A DNA stretch of 64,000 nucleotides, taken from the NCBI RefSeq assembly GCF_000153025.1, contig NZ_CH672429.1:1167079-1231078 (forward strand), given 5' to 3'. A program made the translations under genes and the position numbers. Each line of letters opens with the position of its first letter. Position 1 is the stretch's first letter. Shown in pieces: positions 17,314 to 26,899 of this stretch. This stretch comes from Marinomonas sp. MED121. Lineage in GTDB: Bacteria > Pseudomonadota > Gammaproteobacteria > Pseudomonadales > Marinomonadaceae. A model generated the notes under the pieces. The model made no database searches and was not told where the DNA came from. It worked only from the letters and a program-made list of their open reading frames with translations.

Positions 17314-17329
17314 TGGTATTGCTTTTGCT
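17314..17329 (+). promoter_or_regulatory. Sigma-54 promoter of the phn-type operon
   Basis: TGGTATTGCTTTTGCT keeps the invariant GG and GC at the correct spacing and matches the -12 half TTGCW fully. It lies 100 bases before the binding-protein gene and directly after the gene for a sigma-54 activator. Confidence 0.7.
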
Positions 17330-17431
17330 CTAACTGGGTCAGATCCACAACATTGTGGGGCTGACTCATCTCCGATCAGGGTCTTGCCCAATTGGTGATA
17401 AAAATAAAAATATCTAATGAGGAAAAGTGAG

Positions 17432-18475
17432 ATGCCAAATAAATTGCTTACCGGTTTACTTTTAACCAGTTCGTTATTCTTAGGTGCCAGCGCTGTACAA
17501 GCAGAAGACTGTAAATACCGTGGCGTATTAGACGACAAGTTTTGTGATGATAACTATGATCTTGTTGCCGACACACCAAAAGACCCTAGCAAGTGGCGTG
17601 ATCCAAGCACCTTGGTTTTCACCTACACCCCCGTAGAAGACCCAGCGGTGTACAAGGATGCTTTTAGCGACTTTCAAAAATACCTAAGTGATGTTACTGG
17701 TAAAAAAGTGGTTTATTACACAGTTCACTCAAATGCTGCCGAAGTTGAAGCCATTCGCTCTGGTCGTTTGCACATTGCCGGTTTCTCCACAGGCCCCACT
17801 GGCTATGCGGTTAACCTAGGTGGGTTAGTGCCAATCGCGGTAAAAGGCACAGCAGATGGTTTCCAGGGTTATAACCTGATTACTATCGCCCGCTCTGATA
17901 GTGATATTTATAAAATGTCTGATCTTAAAGGCCGTGTTGTGGCACATACTTCTGCATCCTCAAACTCAGGCAACCTAGCTCCTCGCGCTATCTTCCCTGC
18001 TTTAGGTATTACCCCAGATCAAGACTACAAGGTGAAATACTCAGGCAAGCACGACCAATCTATCATGGGCGTACTATCGGGTGACTATGAAGCCGCACCG
18101 GTAGCATCTGACGTATTCAAACGTATGGTAGCAGCCGAGCGTATTAACGAAGAAGATTTTCGTATCATCTACACCAGCCCGCGCTTCCCTACTTCATCCT
18201 TTGGTTATGCGCATGACTTGAATCCAGAGCTAGTGGCTAAAATCAAAAAAGCCTTCTCTGAATTTCGCTTCCCTGCGGATATGCAAGAAACCTTTGGTGG
18301 TGCGGACCGTTTCTACCCAGTTACTTATAAAGTTGACTGGCAGGTTATCCGTGACATTGCCCACGCCTCTGGCACGGCTTACACCAAAACAGGTCTAAAA
18401 CGTTTGGCTGAAGCAGATGCAGCGAAAGCCGCTAAAAAACGTGCGGCAGCCGCCGCGGCAAACAACAATGGTTAA
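17432..18475 (+). CDS. phnD: PhnD-family periplasmic binding protein
   Basis: A signal peptide (LLTGLLLTSSLFLGASAVQA) precedes a phosphate/phosphite/phosphonate-type binding protein. Landmarks are VKGTADGFQGYNLITIARSD, VVAHTSASSNSGNLAPR and YTSPRFPTSSFGYA, the phosphonate-binding loops. The tail is alanine- and lysine-rich. It should capture an oxyanion or phosphonate-like ligand for the importer downstream. No C-P lyase or phosphonatase gene lies in the window, so the ligand and its fate are open. ATG 17432 has AGGA at 8 nt; an ATG at 17417 is in frame but lacks one. A stem-loop after the gene may raise its transcript over the membrane genes. Confidence 0.85.
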   Translation: MPNKLLTGLLLTSSLFLGASAVQAEDCKYRGVLDDKFCDDNYDLVADTPKDPSKWRDPSTLVFTYTPVEDPAVYKDAFSDFQKYLSDVTGKKVVYYTVHSNAAEVEAIRSGRLHIAGFSTGPTGYAVNLGGLVPIAVKGTADGFQGYNLITIARSDSDIYKMSDLKGRVVAHTSASSNSGNLAPRAIFPALGITPDQDYKVKYSGKHDQSIMGVLSGDYEAAPVASDVFKRMVAAERINEEDFRIIYTSPRFPTSSFGYAHDLNPELVAKIKKAFSEFRFPADMQETFGGADRFYPVTYKVDWQVIRDIAHASGTAYTKTGLKRLAEADAAKAAKKRAAAAAANNNG

Positions 18476-18542
18476 TGGCTAACTTGCCAAATTAACCACC
18501 TCAGTTTTAGCGCACATTTAATTAATTGAAATTGCTCATCAG

Positions 18543-18562
18543 CGACCTGGGAAACCAGGTCG
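18543..18562 (+). terminator. Stem-loop between phnD and phnC
   Basis: CGACCTGG, GAAA loop, CCAGGTCG, then a short TTT. It is a compact GNRA-type hairpin in the 120-base gap. It is probably an attenuator or a 3'-end stabiliser that gives more binding protein than transporter. Confidence 0.6.
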
Positions 18563-18595
18563 TTTGCACCTCTTATTGCTTGTAGGATACAGATT

Positions 18596-19381
18596 ATGTC
18601 TTCAACTCAAACGGCGCATGGTCGCTCTAACTTCCTTGAAATCAAAGGATTACAGAAAGAATACGTGCCAGGTAACCCGATTTTAAAGGGCATCGACATT
18701 AACATCAGCGAACCCGGCATTGTCGCCATTATCGGTCCATCAGGCACAGGTAAAAGTACCTTATTACGTTGTATCAACCGTTTAATTGATCCAACAGCTG
18801 GGGCCATCTTGTTTGATAATGCAGATCTTAGCCAAGCCAAAGGGGGCGAATTACGCAAACTACGCCGCCAAGTGGGTATGGTGTTCCAAGAATATAATCT
18901 GGTTGAACGTTTAACCGTGATTGAAAACGTATTAACCGGTCGCCTTGGTTATATGAGTGCTTGGCAAGCTTGGCGTCGTAAATTTAGTCAAGAAGACATT
19001 AATGGCGCCTTTGAATTACTCGAAGCGGTTGGCTTAAGCGAACATGCGAATAAGCGTGCAGACAGTTTATCTGGCGGTCAGCGTCAGCGTGTTGGTATCG
19101 CCCGTGCCGTGATGCAAAACCCCCGTGTGTTATTAGCCGACGAACCAACCTCTTCCCTTGATCCGAAAACGGCGGTTGAGATCATGGAGCTACTAGAACG
19201 TTTCTCAGAAGAGAAGAACATCCCTGCTCTGGTCAATATTCACGATGTTAAACTCGCCAGCCGTTTTGCTAAACGCATGATAGGCATGAGTAATGGCGTT
19301 GTCGTATATGACGGCTCTCCAGAAGGCATCACAGATGAACACCTTAAACAAATTTATGGAGGTGAATCATGGCTGGACTAA
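18596..19381 (+). CDS. phnC: Phosphonate-type ABC transporter ATPase
   Basis: A 261-residue ABC ATPase. Walker A is [10 protein letters not shown], the Q-loop [10 protein letters not shown], the signature [14 protein letters not shown] and Walker [13 protein letters not shown]. The order PhnD-PhnC-PhnE-PhnE and the sequence place it in the PhnC group. It energises uptake at the inner membrane. It overlaps the next gene by 13 bases, with GGAGG inside its end serving the downstream start. Confidence 0.9.
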   Translation: MSSTQTAHGRSNFLEIKGLQKEYVPGNPILKGIDINISEPGIVAIIGPSGTGKSTLLRCINRLIDPTAGAILFDNADLSQAKGGELRKLRRQVGMVFQEYNLVERLTVIENVLTGRLGYMSAWQAWRRKFSQEDINGAFELLEAVGLSEHANKRADSLSGGQRQRVGIARAVMQNPRVLLADEPTSSLDPKTAVEIMELLERFSEEKNIPALVNIHDVKLASRFAKRMIGMSNGVVVYDGSPEGITDEHLKQIYGGESWLD

Positions 19382-20163
19382 GCACCTCCAAAGAGTATGA
19401 GAATCCCTTTAAGCGTAACTGGGTAAGCACGGGCATTTGGGCGCTTGTAGGTGTGTATCTGGTTTATTCTTTCAATGCCATGGGCCTCACATGGGATAGA
19501 TTCGTTCAGGGTTTAGGCCATGCGGATAAGCTTTTAGATCGTATGTTCCCACCAAACTTTGACCGTTGGGAACTGTTATTAAGTGGTTTAGCAGAAAGCT
19601 TAGAAATTGCGGTTATTGCCAGTGTCTCAGGCATAGTGCTGTCGCTATTTTTTGGCTTATTTGCAGCTCGTAACTTGATGCCAAACTGGGTCAGTGTGCC
19701 TATGCGAGGCTTCATTGCTTTGTGTCGTACGTTTCACCCTGTGATCATCGCCATTCTCTTTGTGAAAAGTGTCGGCTTTGGTGCTCTAGCCGGCATACTC
19801 ACTCTGATCGTGGCTTCAATTGGCTTTATCGCTAAGCTATTTGCAGAAGCCATCGAAGAGATTTCACTCAAGCAAGTAGAAGCCATTCGTGCCACTGGCG
19901 CAGGCTTTGTGAGTGTTATTCTTTTCTCTGTGATGCCACAAGTTTTCTCTCGTTTCATCGGCTTTTCTGTGTATCAGTTGGACTCAAACCTGCGTAACTC
20001 CACCATGGTGGGAATCGTAGGGGCAGGCGGTCTGGGTGGCACCTTATTCTCTGCGTTCCAGCGCTTTGACTATGACTTTGTTGCGGCCATCTTAATCACC
20101 ATCATTGCCTTGATCATGCTAGGCGAGTTTCTGTCTAACATCGTCAGAAACATCTTTAGATAA
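19369..20163 (+). CDS. phnE: Phosphonate-type ABC permease 1
   Basis: A 264-residue inner-membrane permease with about six hydrophobic segments and the cytoplasmic EAA loop ([20 protein letters not shown], about residues 177-196). The next segment, [17 protein letters not shown], is typical of PhnE. It probably forms a heterodimer with the second PhnE encoded just downstream. Confidence 0.9.
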   Translation: MAGLSTSKEYENPFKRNWVSTGIWALVGVYLVYSFNAMGLTWDRFVQGLGHADKLLDRMFPPNFDRWELLLSGLAESLEIAVIASVSGIVLSLFFGLFAARNLMPNWVSVPMRGFIALCRTFHPVIIAILFVKSVGFGALAGILTLIVASIGFIAKLFAEAIEEISLKQVEAIRATGAGFVSVILFSVMPQVFSRFIGFSVYQLDSNLRNSTMVGIVGAGGLGGTLFSAFQRFDYDFVAAILITIIALIMLGEFLSNIVRNIFR

Positions 20164-20182
20164 GCCTTTAGGAGCCAACTAA

Positions 20183-20980
20183 ATGAATACAATGAATCAT
20201 CACTGGCAGCGTTTTACCCTAAAGCAAAAGCTGTCCCGTTATGCGGTTTACCTGGTGCTTATCATGGCTATGGTGCAATCGATTCAATCGGTCGAGGTCA
20301 TCCCTGAGTTCTTCTTTGATGCCCCAGAACAAATGGCAGACATGTTCAGCCGTATGTGGCCCATTGATTTTGCTTACTATCCTGTGTCCGTTCATGACGC
20401 CATGATAGAAACCCTTAACATTGCCACCTTAGGCACTTTAGTTACCTTGATTTTTGCTCTGCCATTAGCCTTGATGAATGCCAGCAATATTGTGGCATCC
20501 CCTTGGGTACACTGGATCGCTAAGTTCTTCTTAGTATCTTCGCGCTCAGTTAACTCACTGGTTTGGGCGCTCTTGTTTGTCTCTATTTTTGGCCCGGGTG
20601 TTATCGCCGGCGTGCTCGCCATTGCCTTTCGTTCTGTTGGTTTTGTCGGCAAACTATTAGGAGAAGCGATTGAAGAGGTAAACATGGGGCCAATTGAAGC
20701 CTTAAGAGCCACTGGCGCCTCTTGGATATCAGTACTACTTAAAGGTTATTGGCCACAAATTCTGCCTGCCTTTTTCAGTATCGTGCTCTTTCGTTGGGAC
20801 ATTAACGTACGTGAATCAGCAGTATTAGGCTTGGTCGGTGCTGGTGGTATCGGGGTGGTATTAAGTGACTCTATGAATCTATTTGAATGGCAGCGAGTGG
20901 CAGTTGCATTACTCTCTATTTTTGTAGTGGTTATCATCGCAGAGATTGTGGTGGTGAATATCCGTAAACGTTTAATCTAA
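20183..20980 (+). CDS. phnE: Phosphonate-type ABC permease 2
   Basis: The second PhnE-like permease of 265 residues, with the EAA loop ALRATGASWISVLLKGYWPQ and GLVGAGGIGVVLSDSM. The two PhnE proteins differ clearly from each other, so this is an old paralogue pair forming a heterodimeric channel, not a recent duplication. The ATG has GGAG at 8 nt. It is the last gene of the operon, ended by a hairpin at 21012. Confidence 0.9.
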   Translation: MNTMNHHWQRFTLKQKLSRYAVYLVLIMAMVQSIQSVEVIPEFFFDAPEQMADMFSRMWPIDFAYYPVSVHDAMIETLNIATLGTLVTLIFALPLALMNASNIVASPWVHWIAKFFLVSSRSVNSLVWALLFVSIFGPGVIAGVLAIAFRSVGFVGKLLGEAIEEVNMGPIEALRATGASWISVLLKGYWPQILPAFFSIVLFRWDINVRESAVLGLVGAGGIGVVLSDSMNLFEWQRVAVALLSIFVVVIIAEIVVVNIRKRLI

Positions 20981-21011
20981 CGATTTCATTTCACCCTTTC
21001 ATTCGAAAGAG

Positions 21012-21043
21012 GGCTCAACTTTATTCTAAAGGAGAGCCCTTTT
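21012..21043. terminator. Stem-loop between convergent phnE2 and binding-protein gene
   Basis: GGGCTC pairs with GAGCCC, followed by TTTT on the plus strand. It overlaps the last codons of the minus-strand gene and can end the phn transcript. Confidence 0.5.
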
Positions 21044-22196
21044 CAGGTTTAATTAAGGCCTGAGACCACTCATCTAAAATGATTTTTCGCTTCATTTCAT
21101 CACTTAAAACTAAAAGTTTTAACCCTAAAGCAATAGGCCGGGTCGTTGTCGAGTTGGAAATATCAAAGCTGGATTCTAAGTACTTTTTCCTCACACTTTC
21201 ATTAATAGGAAACAGGTTAGAGTGCTCAGCCAAAATACGCTGACCCTCTTCTGAAATCAGAAAGTCTAAGAATACTTTAGCCACCTCAGGATCAGGTGCC
21301 GTCTTAGGTATAAACGCCGTCCGCATAATCGCCATCGTATAATCAGTTGGCAGTATGACTTTGATTTGAGGGTATTTCTTAGACCAAGATTTGGCGTAAG
21401 AGCCCAGTAGGTTATAAGCAATGGCGATTTCATTATCGGCCAGTGCCTGCAGCATAGACGCACTACTAGGATAAAGCTGCACATCATGAATACCAAAAGA
21501 CTCTAGTACTCGCCCATAACTGGTGGATTGCTGACTATCGTGTGACCATAAAAGATAACCTAAGCCGACTTTTTCAATATCAAAGGTGCCTATTTTCCCC
21601 TTAATACGATCACTGTTTTCTCGGATGTATTCCAACATGCGCTCACGGCTTTGCAGGTCAGGCGTCAAGATACTTGAATTATGGGAAATAAAATCGTGAT
21701 TATAGGCAATGACCGCAGGTTCATAAGTAAAACCAAAAAGCTCATTACGCCAGCTCGCCCAATCGGGTAAAGCACTGGTTTGAGCAGAACGATAACTTTG
21801 GGCGTAACCATCGTTAATAAGTTTTATTTGAAGGTCCATGGCAGAGCTGGTAATCAAATCCGCTTGGGTAAATTCACCGGCAATAAAACGCTCGTAAAGA
21901 CGACGGGTCCCTAGCTCTTGATAATCAACCTTGATATTAGGAAAACGTTTTTTAAAAGCATTAAGCAAAGGGGCAATTTCGGGATAATCTGCGGCACCTC
22001 GAATATTCAGCTGGCGTTGCTCTAAAAAGACACTGTCTCTTTTTGCCTCTTGGTTGGCAAAACTATCTACTCCAATGGCGACACTTAATAACGCACAGCT
22101 AAACAAGCGCAAAGCTTTCAAATTAACTTTCGGCATAGCGCGCAACATAACACTCAACATGGCACTGGAGATCTGACTAAACCTGGCTTTCAACAT
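21021..22196 (-). CDS. Extracellular solute-binding protein linked to TctDE
   Basis: A 391-residue type II periplasmic binding protein of the iron/spermidine/PgtC-like group. After a long N-terminal leader with a hydrophobic core (LFSCALLSVAIGV), the landmarks are LNIRGAADYPEIAPLLNAFKKR, ADLITSSAMDLQ and FLISEEGQRILAEHSNLFPI. No permease or ATPase adjoins it. It begins 4 bases after the TctE stop codon, so it is translated with the two-component system. By analogy with PgtC it is more likely a periplasmic co-sensor for TctE than a transport component. That role is inferred. Confidence 0.75.
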   Translation of the reverse strand: MLKARFSQISSAMLSVMLRAMPKVNLKALRLFSCALLSVAIGVDSFANQEAKRDSVFLEQRQLNIRGAADYPEIAPLLNAFKKRFPNIKVDYQELGTRRLYERFIAGEFTQADLITSSAMDLQIKLINDGYAQSYRSAQTSALPDWASWRNELFGFTYEPAVIAYNHDFISHNSSILTPDLQSRERMLEYIRENSDRIKGKIGTFDIEKVGLGYLLWSHDSQQSTSYGRVLESFGIHDVQLYPSSASMLQALADNEIAIAYNLLGSYAKSWSKKYPQIKVILPTDYTMAIMRTAFIPKTAPDPEVAKVFLDFLISEEGQRILAEHSNLFPINESVRKKYLESSFDISNSTTTRPIALGLKLLVLSDEMKRKIILDEWSQALIKPEKGSPLE

Positions 22197-22199
22197 AAG

Positions 22200-23639
22200 C
22201 TAGCCCACCAACTCAAACGTTAAATTTACCACCAACCCCTTAGGCTCATTATCACTCAGCGTTAATAAAGCATTATGATGATCAGCCACTTCTTTAGCGA
22301 TCGCCAAGCCTAATCCGGTTCCCGATCGGGGATTATTCGCACTACGATAAAAGCGCTCAAACACATGGGGCTTTTCACTGTCAGGTATCCCAATCCCCTG
22401 ATCCTTTACCGCCAGTCGTATCATAGGCTTTAAAGCATGGGTCACACTTAAAATACTGACACTGACCACAGAATGGGGAGGGCTGTATTTAATGGCATTT
22501 TCTAAGATATTTCGTATCATTTGCTCTAAAGCAAACGCATCTCCTAAAATGTTTCCTGCGTTTTCTCTGGCGAAAGTCTCCTCCCCTTCAAAACTGATTT
22601 CTATGTCTTGCTGTAAAGCTGAGACAACCACATCCTTGCAAACCTTTTTACTCATTTGTGCCAGGTTAATTCGCATCAATTGTTGGCTTTGAAACCGGTG
22701 AGATAAAGTCGCCTGTAATAACAGCTGCGAAACCGTATGATTTAACATGTCACAGGATTCAATCACACGAACAAGTTGAGCATGACGAGTCGCTTCATCG
22801 TCTTCACTCAGGGCATTTTGTGCTTGAGACTTTAACCCTGCTAGCGGTGTTCTCAATTGATGGGCGGCCTCACTGGTAAAGCGCTGTAATTGGTTTAGGT
22901 TGTTATCAAGTTGGCCCATAAAGTGATTAATACTTTGCACTAAAGGCGTTAACTCAGACGGTACAGGCAAGTTGATTTTCGACAAATCAAACCCGGTCCG
23001 ATTCGATAAGGCCTTGTTCAATTCTTTAATGGGTTTTAAAAGAGTCCAAATCCCCAGTACAACCAAGATAAAGCCAATAAAAATAAATGGCAGCACTAAC
23101 TGGATAGCGCGCCAGCTGATCTCGCTGGCTAAGGCTTCACGGGCAATCACAGTTTGCCCTATTTGGATACTCACATCCCCTTGGTACAAGGTTTCAGTCA
23201 GCTGCTTTTTAAACAACACGAACCTCACCGCCTCACCTTGATAGGCCCCATCAAAAAAACGCGGCTCAGGTCTAGTTTGCTGCTGGATTAGCTTTCCTCT
23301 CCTATCGGTCTCACCCAATTGAGGCAGATCTTGATAACCAGTAATTTTATTTCCCCCTTTGTCACTGATACGATAAAACACCCTATCGTTAGGCGCAGAG
23401 GATAAAATTTCAAAGGCTGACCAAGGCAAATCTACTATCACTTGACCCTCTTTCATACTGATACTTTCAGCGGTTTGTAAAGCCGCACTGGTGAGTAAAC
23501 GATCAAATGAAATTTGGGCAGAACGTTTGCCATAACTATTGGCTAAGAAAAACGTGATAATGGTCATTAGGATTAATAACAGCAAGGTCATGAGCACCAG
23601 CTGGCTACGGATAGAATTCGTTTTATTTCCTCTACCCAT
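22200..23639 (-). CDS. tctE: TctE-like sensor histidine kinase
   Basis: A 479-residue kinase. A first membrane segment near residues 14-30, a periplasmic domain to about 175 and a second segment (LVLPFIFIGFILVVLGIWTLL) are followed by HAMP and catalytic domains. The phospho-histidine is in SEAAHQLRTPLAGLK. The G boxes are visible as VKDQGIGIPD and SGTGLGLAI. The sequence and the neighbouring TctC/TctAB genes support a tricarboxylate-sensing role. It overlaps the response regulator gene by 8 bases. Confidence 0.85.
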   Translation of the reverse strand: MGRGNKTNSIRSQLVLMTLLLLILMTIITFFLANSYGKRSAQISFDRLLTSAALQTAESISMKEGQVIVDLPWSAFEILSSAPNDRVFYRISDKGGNKITGYQDLPQLGETDRRGKLIQQQTRPEPRFFDGAYQGEAVRFVLFKKQLTETLYQGDVSIQIGQTVIAREALASEISWRAIQLVLPFIFIGFILVVLGIWTLLKPIKELNKALSNRTGFDLSKINLPVPSELTPLVQSINHFMGQLDNNLNQLQRFTSEAAHQLRTPLAGLKSQAQNALSEDDEATRHAQLVRVIESCDMLNHTVSQLLLQATLSHRFQSQQLMRINLAQMSKKVCKDVVVSALQQDIEISFEGEETFARENAGNILGDAFALEQMIRNILENAIKYSPPHSVVSVSILSVTHALKPMIRLAVKDQGIGIPDSEKPHVFERFYRSANNPRSGTGLGLAIAKEVADHHNALLTLSDNEPKGLVVNLTFELVG

Positions 23640-24303
23640 TAAATTCTTCCAAGATATAACCTAAGCCTCGTAAGGTACGAATCTCGACGGCACTGGTTTG
23701 CAATTTTTTCCTCAGTCTAGCCACGTAAAGTTCGATTGCATTGGGGCTAGGTGGCTCATCAAAATTGTAAAGGTGATCAATTAAGTCATCCTTGCTAAGC
23801 ACCCAACCTGTATGGGTAATAAAGATCTCTAACAAGCGAAACTCTCTCTGCTTAAGATCAACTAAGACCTGATCGACATACACACAACAGGCCTTTCTAT
23901 CTAAGCTGAGATTGCCGTAACTAATGACATTCTGTGCTTGCCCTTGATGACGCCTTAATAGGGCACGACATCTGGCATCAAATTCACCAAAATCAAAGGG
24001 CTTGGTTAGATAATCATCGGCCCCTAAATCCAATAACTGAATTCTATCTTCCACTTGATTACGGGCGGTGAGTATCAGTACTGGCGTATTAGTTTGACGC
24101 ACTCGAAGCTTATTCAACACTTGCTCACCATTCATACCCGGTAAATTCAAATCCAATACCACAAGGTCATACTCTTGATGCCTTAATATGTCATTCGCAT
24201 CAGCGCCACTGGTTGCCAAATCCACCCCATGCCCCTGCTTTAGCATACGTTGGCTAATGGCTTCACCCAGCACATCATCATCTTCGACAACCAGTATTCT
24301 CAT
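23632..24303 (-). CDS. tctD: TctD-like OmpR-family response regulator
   Basis: A 223-residue regulator with a receiver domain (phospho-Asp in LVVLDLNLPGMNGE, Lys in DYLTKPFD) and an OmpR/PhoB winged helix (LKQREFRLLEIFI, then NAIELYVARLRKKL). Regulators of this class bind tandem direct repeats spaced 10-11 bp. Exactly such repeats occur upstream of the TSUP, tcuA and tctC genes. The copy at 24463 lies between this gene and the divergent TSUP gene, so self-control is possible. Confidence 0.9.
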   Translation of the reverse strand: MRILVVEDDDVLGEAISQRMLKQGHGVDLATSGADANDILRHQEYDLVVLDLNLPGMNGEQVLNKLRVRQTNTPVLILTARNQVEDRIQLLDLGADDYLTKPFDFGEFDARCRALLRRHQGQAQNVISYGNLSLDRKACCVYVDQVLVDLKQREFRLLEIFITHTGWVLSKDDLIDHLYNFDEPPSPNAIELYVARLRKKLQTSAVEIRTLRGLGYILEEFNG

Positions 24304-24462
24304 TTTTTTTACCTGATAGAGATTTGATTTAACTCACTTATTTATTTTCAAGTGCTCAGTGCCATCCTTAGAAAATCTTACAAAAACCGATAAATCCCTT
24401 ATTTATTTAATGAAATATTAGCAGTCAGTTATAGGCCTGTTAAGATAAATAAATTTTTGTCA

Positions 24463-24483
24463 TGACAGCTTGGTGACAGCTTG
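24463..24483. promoter_or_regulatory. Putative TctD operator 1
   Basis: Two direct copies of TGACAGCTTG with an 11-bp period lie in the 319-base divergent gap between tctD and the TSUP gene. This gap holds no other gene. The same 21 bases occur at 30556-30576 and a variant occurs at 25422-25442. A possible promoter, TTGATC then TTAATG 18 bases later, follows towards the TSUP gene. Confidence 0.7.
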
Positions 24484-24622
24484 ATCCGGTATTTTGCGGC
24501 CACCTTAATGCTGATAAAAAATAGCAACAGAAGTTTGATTATTAAGTAGAACGACTCGCTCTTTTAGACTGCTTGATTATGGCAATAAGCCCACCACTTC
24601 AAAATTATAATAGGTGCACTGA

Positions 24623-25372
24623 ATGCTAGATCCACAATTTTTTGCTTTAACTTTAGCCGATTGGATACTGATAGGAACCAGTTTCTTTGCCTCTTTTATG
24701 GCAGCAGTCGCAGGCCTTGGTGGCGGCGTTTTACTCTTAGCTGTGATGATTTCCTTCTTCCCCCCTGCGGTCGTCATTCCACTACACGGGGTAATACAGT
24801 TGGGCTCTAATGGCTTTCGCGCCCTGATTATGCGTCAATTTTTCAAGCAAGATATTCTGCTGGCCTTTACCTTTGGCTCAATCCTAGCTGCCATTATTGG
24901 CTCTCAAGTGGCAGTGAGCTTAGATGAGACTCTACTTAAAGTCATACTGGGTATCTTTATCCTGTACATGGTGTGGGGCCCCAAAATTAGCCCAGTGAAT
25001 ATGACGCGTAAATTCCGCTTCTATCTTGGCGGCTTTATCAGCACCTTTGCCTCCTTGTTTATTGGCGCTTCTGGCCCAATTACAGCGGCATTTATGGGCC
25101 GAGAGAAGATGTCGAAAGAAGCTAAAGTCGCCACCCATGCCGCTGTCATGTCGATACAGCATGGCTTTAAAATCATTATCTTTGGCTTTTTAGGCTTTGC
25201 TTTCTTCGACTATGCCCTATTAATGACCCTGATGTTACTGACAGGCATGCTAGGCACTTATGCGGGTCGTCATATGCTATTTAAAATCCCTGAATCCGTG
25301 TTTCAGGTTTTATCCAAAACCGTGATTACCCTTCTGGCATTACGTCTTTTATATTCTGCCTTATTGGCTTGA
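24623..25372 (+). CDS. TSUP (TauE/SafE) family permease
   Basis: A 249-residue membrane protein with about eight hydrophobic segments. The family marks are AAVAGLGGGVLLLAVM (about residue 28) and FIGASGPITAAFMGREK in the repeat half. TSUP proteins move sulfite, sulfoacetate, sulfolactate or other organic anions, often outward. The putative TctD operator upstream suggests it belongs to the tricarboxylate regulon, perhaps carrying a related acid. The substrate cannot be read from sequence. The ribosome binding site is weak. Confidence 0.8.
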   Translation: MLDPQFFALTLADWILIGTSFFASFMAAVAGLGGGVLLLAVMISFFPPAVVIPLHGVIQLGSNGFRALIMRQFFKQDILLAFTFGSILAAIIGSQVAVSLDETLLKVILGIFILYMVWGPKISPVNMTRKFRFYLGGFISTFASLFIGASGPITAAFMGREKMSKEAKVATHAAVMSIQHGFKIIIFGFLGFAFFDYALLMTLMLLTGMLGTYAGRHMLFKIPESVFQVLSKTVITLLALRLLYSALLA

Positions 25373-25421
25373 TTGCAGTTTTTTTTCAGGTGAAAGCACA
25401 ATACTCTCTTCTCTAAATTGG

Positions 25422-25442
25422 TGACAGGTTCAAGACAGCTTA
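25422..25442. promoter_or_regulatory. Putative TctD operator 2
   Basis: TGACAGGTTC and AGACAGCTTA are in direct orientation with an 11-bp period, a variant of the exact repeats at 24463 and 30556. It lies 63 bases upstream of the tcuA-like gene. Confidence 0.55.
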
Positions 25443-25504
25443 GCTCCCTAAGCTGGAGTTTAAGTCGTAATAGGACGACTACAACAAGCTCACTGGTTTA
25501 GATA

Positions 25505-26899
25505 ATGAAAAAAATAAATAATATCTATGACACTCTTGTCATTGGCGGTGGTAATGCCGCACTTTGCGCAGCCATAACCGCTGCAGAGGCCGGCCTAAAA
25601 GTCCTCATTCTTGAGGGGGCACCTAAACCCTATCGTGGCGGCAACTCACGCCACACAAGAAACTTTCGCTGCATGCATCCAGCACCCAAAGCCGTGCTCA
25701 CAGACAGCTATACAGAAGAAGAATATTTTGATGATTTACTCAAGGTCACCAAGGGGAAAACCGATGAAAAGCTAGCCAAGCTTGTCATCAAGAATACCCA
25801 TGAGTGTTATGACTGGATGCAGAATCATGGGGTTAGATTTCAGCCGTCCCTGTCCGGCACCTTATCCTTATCCCGCACCAATGCCTTCTTTATGGGCGGT
25901 GGAAAGTCTTTAGTCAATGCGTATTACCGTCAGCTTGAAAAGTTAGATGTGGATGTACTTTATGAGGCCCAGGTCACCCATTTAGACTTACAGGGCAATC
26001 ACATAAAATCGGTCACTTTTCACTATCAAGATGAAGTAAGAAAGCTCTCATCAAAGACGGTTATCGTCGCCTCAGGTGGCTTTCAAGCAGATATCGACTG
26101 GCTTGCAAGGGCTTGGGGGCCAGCTGCAAAAAACTTTCTTATCCGTGGAACCCCATATAACAAAGGGGTGGTACTCGCGAATTTACTGAAACAAGGCGCG
26201 ACCTCTGTCGGTGACCCAACCCAGTGTCATGCGGTTGCGATTGATGGCCGTTCGCCTAAATATGATGGCGGCATAGTGACACGCCTAGACTGCGTACCTT
26301 TTTCTGTCGTTGTGAATCAAAATAGCCAACGTTTTTACGATGAAGGGGAAGATGTATGGCCTAAACGTTATGCCATTTGGGGCAGATTAGTCGCAGATCA
26401 ACCCGATCAAGTGGCCTATGCCATTATCGATGCCAAATCCTTGGACCTCTTTATGCCTTCTGTTTTTCCACCGATAAAAGCGGACTCACTAGAAGAGTTG
26501 GCATTAAAAATGGGATTAGAACCCAATGCATTAACCCAAACCATTCATGGCTTTAATGCTTCATGTAGAACCGGGAAATTCCACCCAACCGAGCTTGATG
26601 GTTTAGCGACACAAGGCCTCACACCCGCCAAAACCAACTGGGCCAGACCTATCGATACACCACCTTTTTATGGCTACAGCCTGCGAACCGGCGTCACCTT
26701 TACCTACCTAGGTTTGAAGGTGGACGATAAAGCCCAAGTACAAGGGAAAGATGGCCCGATTATTAACCTTTGGGCGGCTGGGGAAACCATGGCGGGATCC
26801 ATTTTAGGCCAAGGCTATCTAGCCGGATTTGGTATGGCAATTGGTACGGTATTTGGCCGTATCGCAGGGCAAGAGGTAGCAAAATATGCAAACCATTGA
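25505..26899 (+). CDS. tcuA: Tricarballylate dehydrogenase, FAD subunit
   Basis: A 464-residue flavoprotein of the succinate dehydrogenase/fumarate reductase type. The FAD fold is VIGGGNAALCAAITAAEAGL, with GGNSRHTRNFR at the flavin attachment/active-site region and ILGQGYLAGFGMAIGTVFGR at the C-terminus. TcuA oxidises tricarballylate to cis-aconitate, passing electrons to TcuB. Gene order and sequence match the Salmonella tcuAB pair. The stop codon overlaps the start of tcuB by 14 bases. Confidence 0.85.
   Translation: MKKINNIYDTLVIGGGNAALCAAITAAEAGLKVLILEGAPKPYRGGNSRHTRNFRCMHPAPKAVLTDSYTEEEYFDDLLKVTKGKTDEKLAKLVIKNTHECYDWMQNHGVRFQPSLSGTLSLSRTNAFFMGGGKSLVNAYYRQLEKLDVDVLYEAQVTHLDLQGNHIKSVTFHYQDEVRKLSSKTVIVASGGFQADIDWLARAWGPAAKNFLIRGTPYNKGVVLANLLKQGATSVGDPTQCHAVAIDGRSPKYDGGIVTRLDCVPFSVVVNQNSQRFYDEGEDVWPKRYAIWGRLVADQPDQVAYAIIDAKSLDLFMPSVFPPIKADSLEELALKMGLEPNALTQTIHGFNASCRTGKFHPTELDGLATQGLTPAKTNWARPIDTPPFYGYSLRTGVTFTYLGLKVDDKAQVQGKDGPIINLWAAGETMAGSILGQGYLAGFGMAIGTVFGRIAGQEVAKYANH

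Noticed and set aside
17432-20980. A complete phosphonate degradation locus
   Set aside because: Only importer genes are present; no C-P lyase, phosphonatase or phosphite dehydrogenase gene is seen, so the ligand is left open.
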